A DNA stretch of 17,022 bases from Candidatus Aminicenantota bacterium (GCA_023135995.1 JAGLRY010000029.1:1-17022), one strand, 5' to 3'. Shown: positions 7,781 through 15,390, numbered from the stretch's first letter. Program-made: numbers and translations. The notes: generated by a model from the sequence alone, not told the origin.

Positions 7781-8917
7781 TCATTTTGGTGGGTGAAGAT
7801 AGAGACCGATTCCTTGTTCGTTCACCGTCTGGGCTGGCGGGAAGTTGCCGATATCGATGGCTTGGTCCGGGTTGAGCTCCCGTAATCCCGATACCAGAGC
7901 ATTTACAGCGGCTAGGTGGCGAGCCACTCGTTCCTTGATGGGAATGCCGTCCTTACTGTAAGGGACAAAAAGCATTCCCAGTTTGGAAGCTTTCACATAG
8001 TTTGGATCCTTTCCTTCCACAATCAGGGCCTCTGAGGGCTTTCCCTTGAGTCGTCCATGGGAAGCGTTGGCCGTTTCGAGGAGGATGGCCATTGATGGTG
8101 TGTGATCTCCCCATTCGCGGTGGCTGAGGCCGCGCAGGCTCGGCGGCGAGGCCTCCATGCGTATGTCTATGTCCTCCATCTGAAGTTCCATGCTCGCGAT
8201 GGCGGCGAGTTCAGCGCTGTTTTCATGAAAGACAATGGCATTGACCACAGGATACTCTGGTGCCGCTTCATGGAGGTCGAGGGAGAGGTCGATCTCTTCT
8301 TTTTTAATAAGCTCCATGATCCCGAAGGCGATCTGTTCAGTCAGGTGGCCCTTTTCCTTGCCAGGGTAGCTTCTGTTGAGATTGCGAACCTCTGCTCCAG
8401 ACAGGGCCTGGCCCGCTGCGTTGGTGAAGAGCGTGGGATCTGGCCATTGATGGGTGGGATTTGTCAATCGTGATCCAAAACGAAACCATCTTCTCCCTCC
8501 CGGAGTTTCGAGAGAAAACTTTTGGGGATTCCCTTCAAATGGATCGTCATGCGTGAAGCCGCTGAGATTGGCTTGAGGTATTATAAAGATCTTTCCTCTA
8601 GAAACAGTGATATTTTCAAGAAGCAGTACAGCTGTTATGAATCCTGCTGGTTCATTGGGGTGGGTTCCCCCGAGGATAAGAAGATTGCCTCCCTCCTCTT
8701 CGCCCCTGAAGCAATACACAGCTGTGTCCCCAGGAGAATCGGCCAGTTGAGGGAAATAATCACTGAGCTTTGTCTGCGCAGACAATCCTGGACTCGGGTA
8801 AAATGTATCTGTTTTCCGCATGCTTAAGAATTGGACCCCTGTCAACCAGCACAGTGTGCCGGTTAAACAAAGAAGGCAGAGCGCGATGAGGTGGTGTTTT
8901 TTGATCTTTTCCTTCAT
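7781..8917 (-). CDS. Membrane-anchored succinylglutamate desuccinylase/aspartoacylase-like metallohydrolase
   Basis: The 378-residue protein has a basic N-terminus and one membrane helix (about 8-29), probably an uncleaved anchor or signal. A zinc hydrolase domain of the AstE/aspartoacylase (M14-like) type follows. Visible zinc ligands are His86 and Glu89 (GGTHPNEPAG) and His216 (LSLDLHEA). The substrate-carboxylate motif is NLNRSYPG (179-186), and Glu281 in AILLETANASHGR is the likely general base. Such enzymes remove acyl groups from N-acyl amino acids or C-terminal residues from peptides; which one is unknown. The ATG at 8917 was chosen because a TTG-initiated extension to 9025 would overlap the small membrane-protein gene and give a non-coding-like leader. 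It is the last gene of the transporter cassette, and the anchor suggests action outside the cytoplasm. Confidence 0.8.
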   Translation of the reverse strand: MKEKIKKHHLIALCLLCLTGTLCWLTGVQFLSMRKTDTFYPSPGLSAQTKLSDYFPQLADSPGDTAVYCFRGEEEGGNLLILGGTHPNEPAGFITAVLLLENITVSRGKIFIIPQANLSGFTHDDPFEGNPQKFSLETPGGRRWFRFGSRLTNPTHQWPDPTLFTNAAGQALSGAEVRNLNRSYPGKEKGHLTEQIAFGIMELIKKEEIDLSLDLHEAAPEYPVVNAIVFHENSAELAAIASMELQMEDIDIRMEASPPSLRGLSHREWGDHTPSMAILLETANASHGRLKGKPSEALIVEGKDPNYVKASKLGMLFVPYSKDGIPIKERVARHLAAVNALVSGLRELNPDQAIDIGNFPPAQTVNEQGIGLYLHPPK

Positions 8918-8958
8918 TGAATTTTCCAACGTTTTTTCATGTTGTTTATTAGCCTGGA

Positions 8959-9105
8959 TTATTTGATCAGGAAGAGCCGGAGAAAGAACATGATAAGCAC
9001 GATAGCAATGCTCACCTGAGTCCAAAATTGTTTTTCGCGGAACAGGTACCAGATCAAATTCATTATCAAAAGCAGTACGATCAAATGGTAAATTATCTTC
9101 ATCAT
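8959..9105 (-). CDS. Small 48-residue two-helix membrane protein
   Basis: An ATG at 9105 (or the adjacent ATG at 9102) opens a 48-codon frame ending in TAA at 8959. The protein reads as helix, short charged turn, helix. Residues about 4-21 (IIYHLIVLLLIMNLIWYL) are followed by FREKQFWTQ and a second hydrophobic run at about 31-46, ending in Lys. Both the amino-acid pattern and the location support a real gene: it fills the only gap between the permease (stop 20 bases upstream) and the hydrolase (start 41 bases downstream). The ribosome-binding site is weak (AGAAGATAGA). I do not recognise the family. It could be a reduced partner subunit of the DctM-like permease, in the position where a DctQ would be expected, but that is inference. 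Confidence 0.6.
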   Translation of the reverse strand: MMKIIYHLIVLLLIMNLIWYLFREKQFWTQVSIAIVLIMFFLRLFLIK

Positions 9106-9125
9106 TATTCTATCTTCTATAATCC

Positions 9126-10394
9126 TTATATGATCTTTTCTATAACTGGAGCCAAAAGAAGGACTCCGATTCCCATGGCCAATTCAAAGAGGGCGGGGAC
9201 AAGACAGTACCGCAGGACTTTAAAATAGTTCTTTTCTCCGACAATCTGAGCGGCGAATATTCCTGCTAGAGCGGTGGGAGGCATAAGGTCTCCGAGGCCC
9301 GCTATAGCCGATAATGCTGCGGATGTGATGATCGCGTTTTTGTTGATAAGCGCTAGAATGAATGGCACTCCCAGGATGGATGCCGAGCCATACGCTGAAA
9401 CTGCTCCGAAAAGAGGCATACTGATTGAGATTCCTAAATACAAAAGAACGGGGGGCAATGAGAGGAAACTCATGACTATCCATCCCCTTCCTCCCGTCAA
9501 GGTCATGATCTGGATGAACATCCCCACGCCGGCCAGGATACAGAGGATGGGCATGGACTCCTTCATGGCATCCTGGGTCACTTTAAAAAAGTTAAAAGGA
9601 CGAGCACAAAAAATTCCCACTAGAGAGCCCACCAAAAAGATGGCGGGAATACCGATGTCTGGCATAAATGAAGAGGTGAATCCCTGACCGATCATCAATA
9701 GGATGACAACGAGCACTGGAAGGGAGAGTCGAAAACCGTATTCTTGGGAATAAGACTCGGGCAGAATCGATTTCATTTGCTCGTAGTCGAGTATCTGAAT
9801 GTCTTTGTACCCGAGCCAGAGGGAAATGATTATGGCTAAGGGAATCACAATGATCAGGAGGGGAATCGTGAGGCCGATATAGGGCATGTCCACTCCACCC
9901 CCCATGATCATCACCAGGATGTTGACAGGAGGGGCGATCATTCCTAAGATCCCTCCCATGGCAATAAGGGCGGCTGTTTTCACTTTGGAAAGGCCCAGCT
10001 TGATCAAAACTGGCGCAATGAGCGCCCCGGTGCTGAGAACAGCTGCTGTGGAAGAGCCGGTGATCATTCCGGGAAACATGACAATGGCCATAACTGTAAG
10101 AAGAAGAGTGACTTTTCTCTTGTAGAATGTTTTGAGAAGGATGGCTGTGATCGTGTCCAAGATTCCGGAGGCTTGGAGGACTTTCATGAAGATCATGGCT
10201 GTGACGATGATAAGGATGGTGTCGAAGTAGCCAAAGCTTCCTTCCACCAGATGACGCAGGGCTAATCCTTCCCCTCCGAGCAGAGCGCCAGCCAGAGCTG
10301 AAAACACGAGAGAGACACCGATGGGCAGCTTTAATCCCATCGCTAGGATCGCAAAGATTACGACCATAGACAGAAATATGGCGTATTCAGGCAT
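9126..10394 (-). CDS. DctM-like TRAP-type large permease subunit
   Basis: The 422-residue polytopic membrane protein has about 11-12 hydrophobic segments. It shows the internal two-fold pattern of the TRAP DctM / ion-transporter superfamily: GMITGSSTAAVLSTGALIAP (109-128) and GMIAPPVNILVMIMGGG (151-167) in the first half, and GAVSAYGSASILGVP and GLGDLMPPTALAG (about 366-378) in the second. DctM subunits carry out sodium- or proton-coupled uptake of organic acids and amino-acid derivatives captured by a binding protein. A usual DctQ subunit (about 160 residues, four helices) and a DctP protein are not encoded here. The neighbours are instead a DUF6305-like secreted protein 21 bases upstream and a tiny two-helix protein 20 bases downstream. 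Substrate unknown; a link to the desuccinylase-like product is inferred from the operon. Confidence 0.83.
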   Translation of the reverse strand: MPEYAIFLSMVVIFAILAMGLKLPIGVSLVFSALAGALLGGEGLALRHLVEGSFGYFDTILIIVTAMIFMKVLQASGILDTITAILLKTFYKRKVTLLLTVMAIVMFPGMITGSSTAAVLSTGALIAPVLIKLGLSKVKTAALIAMGGILGMIAPPVNILVMIMGGGVDMPYIGLTIPLLIIVIPLAIIISLWLGYKDIQILDYEQMKSILPESYSQEYGFRLSLPVLVVILLMIGQGFTSSFMPDIGIPAIFLVGSLVGIFCARPFNFFKVTQDAMKESMPILCILAGVGMFIQIMTLTGGRGWIVMSFLSLPPVLLYLGISISMPLFGAVSAYGSASILGVPFILALINKNAIITSAALSAIAGLGDLMPPTALAGIFAAQIVGEKNYFKVLRYCLVPALFELAMGIGVLLLAPVIEKII

Positions 10395-10415
10395 CTTCTT
10401 CTGAGTCGTAAAAAA

Positions 10416-10979
10416 CTATTTAAAAGCGTCCTTGAGAGGAGTCAAAACATCAACAGTTTTTTCCACTTCCACAAGGGAAATATTGTTTTCTTCACATATT
10501 TTACTGAAAAATCCATCATGATTTCCCGATTTGACGATGATGGCCATTTGAGCAAAGGGGAGGAATTCAGTGATCAGCTGGTCTGTCAGCTGACCCCTGC
10601 GGGCTTCTCCACCCAGATGGAGGCAGAGGAGTGGGATGTCTCTTTTTTTTGCCTCTGAAACGAGCTCTCTCACCCTCTCTTTCTCCTGGTCGACATCGAT
10701 CCCGGCTGCACCCAAGCCTTTCAGGCTCGCACCAAAAACCAGCGTCAGCGTTTTTATGTTCTCCAGATCTTCGGCTGTGGCTGTTTTTTTCAGTGTGGCG
10801 TTGAGGCCAGCCCTTTTTGCAAGCACTGAGGCCATTTGAACATCTGCGCTCTGCCCGGCGGATGTGATCAGATTAGGAAGTTCAAATGGAGGCGAATTTT
10901 CCCCAGCATTTTTGTATGCAAAGGCAACCGGGGATAACAGGAAACACAAAGCTAACACAAGGATAATGTTTTTTCTCAT
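10416..10979 (-). CDS. Secreted DUF6305-like protein
   Basis: The 187-residue protein has a clear signal peptide: a basic start, a hydrophobic core (5-18) and likely cleavage after Ala-Phe-Ala at 21. The mature part carries blocks I associate with the uncharacterised DUF6305 group: LITSAGQSADVQMASVLAKRAG (about 37-58), LTLVFGASLKGLGAAGID (about 78-95), LLCLHLGGEARRGQLTD (about 117-133) and a late IIVKSGNHDGFF. The alternating strand/helix pattern suggests a small Rossmann-like periplasmic fold. It is the first gene of the transporter cassette, followed after 21 bases by the permease, which suggests a solute-capture or accessory role in place of DctP. Start ATG at 10979 is preceded by AAGG at a somewhat long distance. 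The family name is from memory of motifs. Confidence 0.72.
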   Translation of the reverse strand: MRKNIILVLALCFLLSPVAFAYKNAGENSPPFELPNLITSAGQSADVQMASVLAKRAGLNATLKKTATAEDLENIKTLTLVFGASLKGLGAAGIDVDQEKERVRELVSEAKKRDIPLLCLHLGGEARRGQLTDQLITEFLPFAQMAIIVKSGNHDGFFSKICEENNISLVEVEKTVDVLTPLKDAFK

Positions 10980-11029
10980 CGGTTTTACCTTTGTTCAATA
11001 AATTAAAAATACTTGGTTATCGAATTGTT

Positions 11030-11058
11030 AGGATACTTGAAAAAGAACTCTTTGGCAA
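11030..11058 (-). promoter_or_regulatory. Candidate promoter of the DUF6305/permease cassette
   Basis: On the minus strand TTGCCA (11058-11053) is followed after 17 bases by TATCCT (11035-11030), matching consensus at 5 of 6 and 4 of 6 positions. The leader would be about 44 bases. The MITE-like element ends only 9 bases upstream of the -35 hexamer, so the insertion sits directly against this promoter. Confidence 0.4.
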
Positions 11059-11062
11059 TTCT

Positions 11063-11249
11063 CTAACCTGAATTATTCATAAAATCTTCTGACAAATTTA
11101 TATCCAAAAACACTCAATATCTTATTGTCAGCATCTTTTACTCTTCGGGCGCCGACCCAACCTAACCAACCAAACTTCATGGGCCACTTCCTCAACCTTA
11201 ATGTTAGGGTGGGGTGGGTTGGCCTCAACTCGTGAATAATCCAGGCTAA
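11063..11249. mobile_element. 179-bp MITE-like element with 14-bp terminal inverted repeats and CTAA target duplication
   Basis: The element spans 11067-11245. Its left end reads CCTGAATTATTCAT and its right end, on the other strand, CCTGGATTATTCAC: 12 of 14 positions match. It is flanked by CTAA on both sides (11063-11066 and 11246-11249), a 4-bp target duplication. There is no coding capacity. Inside, GCCGACCCAACCTAAC (11151-11166) can pair imperfectly with the G-rich arm at 11203-11223, giving a long hairpin whose loop contains CCACTTCCTC. The right 62 bases are related to positions 1-61 of the window. It must be moved by a transposase encoded elsewhere. Confidence 0.85.
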
Positions 11250-11307
11250 TAGAAAAGGACAACATCTTTAATTCAGTGGTATGGGAATGTGTGATGATTG
11301 TAAGGGG

Positions 11308-13053
11308 TCAGTATCCTGCACCGTACCCATCTCTTCGGGAGTCTGCCCCGCCGAGGATGATGTCTTTTCCTGGGAGGAAAATGATCCCCTGAGCGCCGCC
11401 AAAGTATTTATCATAGTCCTCTCTTAAAAGAACTTCATGACCCAGTTCTTTGAGAGCTTCGATGGTAGCCGGAGCCATTCGGGATTCTAAAGCAATGGGA
11501 CGATTCTCGCCGCGGACAGAGTAGGAAAAAAACCGGGGTGCTTCGATAGCTTCATCGAGGGACATGTTAAATTCGGTGACATTGAGGATGATCTGGGTCA
11601 GGGTGGTGAATATCCGCGTGCCGCCGGGTGAGCCGAGAACCAATACGGGTTGTTCACCCTGAAATAAGATCAGAGGTGCTTGGGAGCTTAACGGTCGCCT
11701 GTGGGGCTTTGGCGCATTCGGAGATTCGGGATTGCGAGAGAAATCATCCATCTCATTGTTCAGAAGAAATCCTGTGTTTTTTGGGATGATGCCTGATCCG
11801 AAAAAGTGGTTTATCGTTTGAGTGAGGGCAACGATGTTTCCCTCTTTATCCATCACACAAAGATGGGTCGTGCTCTCTTTCTCGTTCTCTCTTTCGTCAA
11901 ATTCTCCGTAGGGATAGGTGTTGAGGACATGGTCAGGCTTGATCTGTGCAGCGATCTGTTTGCCGTAATCTTTCGAAGTGAGCTCTGTCTCGGGAATGTG
12001 GATGTAGTTTGGATCGCCGAGATACTGAGCCCGGTCGGCAAAGACAAAACGGAACGCCTCACTCAGATGATGGATATAAGGAACTGAATTATGTCCCCAC
12101 TCCTTTACCGACCAGTTGCCGATGATGTTTAAAAGTTGGATGATGTGAAGACCGCCAGAAGCCGGTGGCCTCGCACTGTAGAGCGTGTAATCCTTGTAAT
12201 GCCCTTTTATGGGGGTGTGTTCCACAGGAGAATAACTGGCCAGGTCATCGAGAGTGAGAATGCCGCCCTTTTCCTGTACAGCGGTGACGATCTTTTGGGC
12301 GATCTCGCCCCTGTAAAAGGCTTCGATCCCTTGGGATGCGAGAAGGCTGAATGTGTTCGCGAGTTCAGGATTGCGGAGCACCTCATCGGCTTCAAAAGGC
12401 AATCCTTCGTTAAGGTAACAACAGGACTCTCCGGCCATCTGAAGCAGTTTTTCGTACTCGTCCTTGTTGATCTTGCTGAAGGTTTTACTGACTGGGAATC
12501 CCTCTTTTGCGATCTGGATCCCCCTCTGCATCACATCTTTGAGGGTCTTGGTGCCGTACTTGTTCAGCGCATACGACCAGCCTGCGAGTGCACCGGGAAC
12601 AGCGACAGCCAAGCCATGTGTTCGCCTCAGCTGTTCGTTGGTCTTCCCGTCTTCGATGTACATCTCAGGAAAGGATTTTGCCGGTGCCTTCTCTCGAAAG
12701 TTAATGGCTGTGATCTTTTTATCTCGCGCCAGGTAGATCACCATAAAACCACCGCCGCCTATTCCCGAAGCAAAAGGCTCTGCCGCGTTCAAGGCAAACG
12801 TAGTGGCAATGGCGGCATCGACTGCGTTTCCTCCTTTTTTCAGCATTTCCAGGCCGGCTTCAGCAGCCAGAGGGTGGGCGGCAACTACCATTCCGCTCTT
12901 ACCCCGAAAATTGTAGGGTTCATGACGGTCGAGGGGAGGCTTCTCCTGTTCGAGATCTTGTATTCCACAAAAAATCGTTATCACAAGGAAGAGAGCCAAT
13001 AAAACAATTTGGAGGCCATGTTTCGGGAAAATCGTAATTTTTTTAGTCTTCAT
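11308..13053 (-). CDS. ggt: Gamma-glutamyltransferase
   Basis: The 581-residue Ntn-hydrolase proenzyme cleaves gamma-glutamyl bonds, for example in glutathione, by hydrolysis or transpeptidation. It is made as one chain and self-cleaves before the catalytic threonine. That residue is Thr395 in ESTTHLCVMDKEGNIVALTQTIN, giving an N-terminal large chain and a C-terminal small chain of about 187 residues. Also visible are NFREKAP (118-124, substrate-binding Arg120), GIGGGGFMV (97-105) and the oxyanion block GSPGGTR (474-480). The N-terminus has one hydrophobic segment (about 15-30), so the enzyme is exported or anchored outside the inner membrane; no clean lipobox is seen. The ATG at 13053 overlaps the scpB end by 11 bases and follows AGAAGAGGAG. 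It is functionally unrelated to scpAB, probably sharing their message. Confidence 0.95.
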   Translation of the reverse strand: MKTKKITIFPKHGLQIVLLALFLVITIFCGIQDLEQEKPPLDRHEPYNFRGKSGMVVAAHPLAAEAGLEMLKKGGNAVDAAIATTFALNAAEPFASGIGGGGFMVIYLARDKKITAINFREKAPAKSFPEMYIEDGKTNEQLRRTHGLAVAVPGALAGWSYALNKYGTKTLKDVMQRGIQIAKEGFPVSKTFSKINKDEYEKLLQMAGESCCYLNEGLPFEADEVLRNPELANTFSLLASQGIEAFYRGEIAQKIVTAVQEKGGILTLDDLASYSPVEHTPIKGHYKDYTLYSARPPASGGLHIIQLLNIIGNWSVKEWGHNSVPYIHHLSEAFRFVFADRAQYLGDPNYIHIPETELTSKDYGKQIAAQIKPDHVLNTYPYGEFDERENEKESTTHLCVMDKEGNIVALTQTINHFFGSGIIPKNTGFLLNNEMDDFSRNPESPNAPKPHRRPLSSQAPLILFQGEQPVLVLGSPGGTRIFTTLTQIILNVTEFNMSLDEAIEAPRFFSYSVRGENRPIALESRMAPATIEALKELGHEVLLREDYDKYFGGAQGIIFLPGKDIILGGADSRRDGYGAGY

Positions 13054-13588
13054 CTGACTCCTCTTCTAAAAGTTTTGAGATCTCTTCTTGCGATGGAAGG
13101 TCTTTCAGGCTGTCCAGCCCAAAATAAGTCAAAAATCTTTCAGAGGTGCGATAGATCAGAGGTTTTCCAGGGCTCTTTTTCCGGCCGACGATCTTGACCA
13201 GTTTTTTTTGAAGCAACGTCTTGAGAGAATGAGTAGCATCCACCCCGCGGAACGCGCTTATCTCAGCAAGAGTGATGGGCTGGTGATAGGCGATCGTGGA
13301 CAGAGTTTCAAGGGCTGCTGAGGAGAGTTTGTTCTTCCTGTTGACCCGGAGGAGACGCCTGATCCATGGATCGTGCTCGGATCTTGTTGTGAAGAGATAC
13401 CCTCCTCCGGTCCGGATGATCTGGATGCCCCCCGGATGGGATGTGTATTTCTCCAAGATCAGGTCAATGGATTTTTCGATCTCCTGCTCAGAATATTCGG
13501 TCAGAACGTTTTTGATTTTCTCCGTGGATAACGGTTCGGCAGAAACAAACAATAGAGACTCGATGATGTTACTCAGTTGTATGCTCAT
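13043..13588 (-). CDS. scpB: Segregation and condensation protein B
   Basis: The 181-residue kleisin-interacting protein has two winged-helix domains and binds the ScpA centre as a dimer, completing the SMC-ScpAB condensin that compacts and separates chromosomes. Typical sequence is seen in IIESLLFVSAEPLS near the start, ALETLSTIAYHQPITLAEISAFRGVD in the middle, and KPLIYRTSERFLTYFGLDSLKDLP near the end, followed by an acidic tail. The start overlaps the scpA stop as ATGA (4 bases), and the 3' end overlaps ggt by 11 bases. No smc gene is in the window. Confidence 0.95.
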   Translation of the reverse strand: MSIQLSNIIESLLFVSAEPLSTEKIKNVLTEYSEQEIEKSIDLILEKYTSHPGGIQIIRTGGGYLFTTRSEHDPWIRRLLRVNRKNKLSSAALETLSTIAYHQPITLAEISAFRGVDATHSLKTLLQKKLVKIVGRKKSPGKPLIYRTSERFLTYFGLDSLKDLPSQEEISKLLEEESDED

Positions 13589-14337
13589 TTTCGGCTCTCT
13601 TTGCGAAGCCAGACTTTGATGGTTTGGAAGAGCGTTTCCTGGATGGCATAGACCGTTCTGGCCTTGATGAGCTCCAGAAGGCAGAAGAAGCTCACCAGAG
13701 CCTCCTCGATCGTCGTATGGCTCTCGAAATATTCAGTAAAATCGAGATAATGATTTTCCTTGAGGAATTCAATGATCTCGTTCATTTTCTCTTCCATGGA
13801 GTACTCTTTGCCCATGATGATCTGGATGTTTTCCCGTTCTTTCTTCTTCATAAGGATGAAAAAAGCCTCTGCAAGGTTGAACAGCGAGATCTCTGTCAGA
13901 TCCAGTTCTTCTCCCATGAAATGAGGCGGAGGAACGTCTCTTTTCCATTTGGGGAGTTCATCCGCCTCCTTTTGCCTCAAGATGGCGCAGGCGGCCTTGA
14001 TCTTCTGGTACTCCAAAAGCCGGTCCACGAGAACTTGCCGAGGGTCCTCTTCATCGTCCAGCAGTCTCTCCCGCGGTAACAACATTTGTGATTTGATATA
14101 GATGAGAAGTGCAGCCACAAGAAGAAATTCCGCCTCGCGCTCGAGGTTTATGCGTTCTTTTTTATCCAGATAAACAAGGTACTCTCGAGTGATCGTGGCA
14201 ATAGGGATGTCGTGGATATCGATCTTTTTCTTCCGGATCAAAAAAAGAAGAAGGTCTAAGGGACCTTGAAAGACGTCCAGATTGACTTGGTATTCTGAAG
14301 ATCCTATGGAACTATCCGTCTCTCCTGTATTATTCAT
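13585..14337 (-). CDS. scpA: Segregation and condensation protein A (kleisin)
   Basis: The 250-residue kleisin bridges the two SMC heads. The N-terminal block YQVNLDVFQGPLDLLLFLI followed by KKIDIHDIPIATITREYL and the LLVAALLIYIKSQMLLPRE helix are diagnostic. The C-terminal winged-helix region (about 185-250) closes the ring. I placed the start at the ATG at 14337. A TTG at 14349 in the same frame is possible but lies only about 9 bases from the predicted transcription start. No strong ribosome-binding site precedes either; the first 14 residues are not conserved-looking. It is followed by scpB with a 4-base overlap. Confidence 0.94.
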   Translation of the reverse strand: MNNTGETDSSIGSSEYQVNLDVFQGPLDLLLFLIRKKKIDIHDIPIATITREYLVYLDKKERINLEREAEFLLVAALLIYIKSQMLLPRERLLDDEEDPRQVLVDRLLEYQKIKAACAILRQKEADELPKWKRDVPPPHFMGEELDLTEISLFNLAEAFFILMKKKERENIQIIMGKEYSMEEKMNEIIEFLKENHYLDFTEYFESHTTIEEALVSFFCLLELIKARTVYAIQETLFQTIKVWLRKESRK

Positions 14338-14364
14338 AAAAACTGCCAATACATTGACTCATGT

Positions 14365-14393
14365 ATAATACGGGCGAAATTCTTCATTGTCGA
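14365..14393 (-). promoter_or_regulatory. Candidate promoter for scpA-scpB-ggt
   Basis: On the minus strand TCGACA (14393-14388) and TATTAT (14370-14365), each one base off consensus, are separated by exactly 17 bases in the short gap after trpS. The predicted start near 14358 gives a leader of about 20 bases to the scpA ATG. Readthrough from trpS is also likely. Confidence 0.5.
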
Positions 14394-14397
14394 GGCG

Positions 14398-15390
14398 TCA
14401 AAAACCGAGGGCAATCCTGACTTCTTTCATCGTCTTTTGAGCGACCTCTCGAGCTTCTGTGTTTCCCCTCTCGAGGATGTCCAAAACCATGTCGGGATTA
14501 TCGGCGAATGTCTTTCTCTTTTCCCAGAAGGGAGTCAGGATTTGGATCAACTTTTCGATGACGATATTCTTGCATTCCAAACATCCTATTCCAGCAGTCC
14601 TGCAGCCCTGAGCGATCTTCTCTCTCTGCTCTTCGTCGACAAAGGCCTTATGCAATGTGAATGCAGGGCAGTCTTCGGGTTCTCCCGGGTCCGTCCGCCG
14701 CTTCCGCCTCACATCAGTTTTCATGGGCTGGATCTTTGCGCGGATCACTTCGGGGGAGTCTTTGAGATATATAGAATTCCCGAAGGATTTGCTCATCTTG
14801 CGGCCATCGGTTCCGGCCAGCTTGGGGACTTCTGTGAGCAGGATCTGGGGTTCGGGGAATATGTTTCCGAACAGGCGGTTGAAGCGTCTTGTGATCTCCC
14901 GAGCCAGTTCCAGATGATAAGCCTGATCCTCTCCCACGGGAACGATCTCTCCTTTGTAAAGGATGATGTCTGCAGTCTGGAGGACGGGATATCCCAGAAA
15001 TCCATAAGTGTTGACGTCTTTATCTTTTAACTCTTTCTGCATTTCTTTAAAAGTGGGGACTCTTTGAAGCCAAGGAAGAGGTATGATCATCGAGAGGAGC
15101 AGATGCAGTTCGGCATGCTCTTTGACTTCGGATTGGACAAAGATCGTGCACTTATCAGGGTCTAATCCGATACTCAGCCAGTCGGCTGCGACTTCGAATA
15201 TGTAATCCCTTATGACTGGGTGATTCTGGTACTCTGAGCTAAAGGCATGCCATGTGACGATCGAATAAAAGCATCGGTACTGGTCTTGCAGTTTGATCCA
15301 ATTGCGGAGCGCCCCGGCGAGATGACCCAGGTGGCAGGCGCCGGTGGGCCTCAATCCGCTAAAAACGACTCTTTTCTTTTCTTCGTCCAT
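14398..15390 (-). CDS. trpS: Tryptophan--tRNA ligase with a four-cysteine (likely Fe-S) motif
   Basis: The 330-residue class Ic synthetase charges tRNA-Trp. Catalytic motifs are HLGH (20-23, the HIGH variant after RPTGACHLGHLAG) and KMSKS (198-202). FLGYPVLQTADIILYKG and VGEDQAYHLELAREI are typical of the family. Cysteines 241, 263, 270 and 273 form C-x21-C-x6-C-x2-C in the anticodon-binding region. This is almost the C-x22-C-x6-C-x2-C arrangement that binds a [4Fe-4S] cluster in Thermotoga maritima TrpRS. The gene starts 9 bases after the M50 protease stop and probably shares its message; the ribosome-binding site is weak. Confidence 0.96.
   Translation of the reverse strand: MDEEKKRVVFSGLRPTGACHLGHLAGALRNWIKLQDQYRCFYSIVTWHAFSSEYQNHPVIRDYIFEVAADWLSIGLDPDKCTIFVQSEVKEHAELHLLLSMIIPLPWLQRVPTFKEMQKELKDKDVNTYGFLGYPVLQTADIILYKGEIVPVGEDQAYHLELAREITRRFNRLFGNIFPEPQILLTEVPKLAGTDGRKMSKSFGNSIYLKDSPEVIRAKIQPMKTDVRRKRRTDPGEPEDCPAFTLHKAFVDEEQREKIAQGCRTAGIGCLECKNIVIEKLIQILTPFWEKRKTFADNPDMVLDILERGNTEAREVAQKTMKEVRIALGF

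Noticed and set aside
8918..9025. TTG-started 36-residue N-terminal extension of the desuccinylase-like protein
   Set aside because: It overlaps the 48-aa membrane-protein gene in another frame, is not signal-like, and the ATG at 8917 puts the hydrophobic anchor right at the N-terminus.
11067..11249. The MITE as a product of the transposase at 16304-17022
   Set aside because: No sequence resembling CCTGRATTATTCAY was found beside that transposase gene in the window, so the link is unsupported.
12136..13002. A 288-codon open frame on the plus strand opposite ggt, and similar long plus-strand frames opposite rpsA (5581-6096), the HIT/HU genes (4435-4989) and trpS (14437-15030)
   Set aside because: They lie antisense to well-recognised genes, have low-complexity or Cys/Phe/Leu-skewed composition and no recognisable motif; they are explained by codon bias of the real genes.
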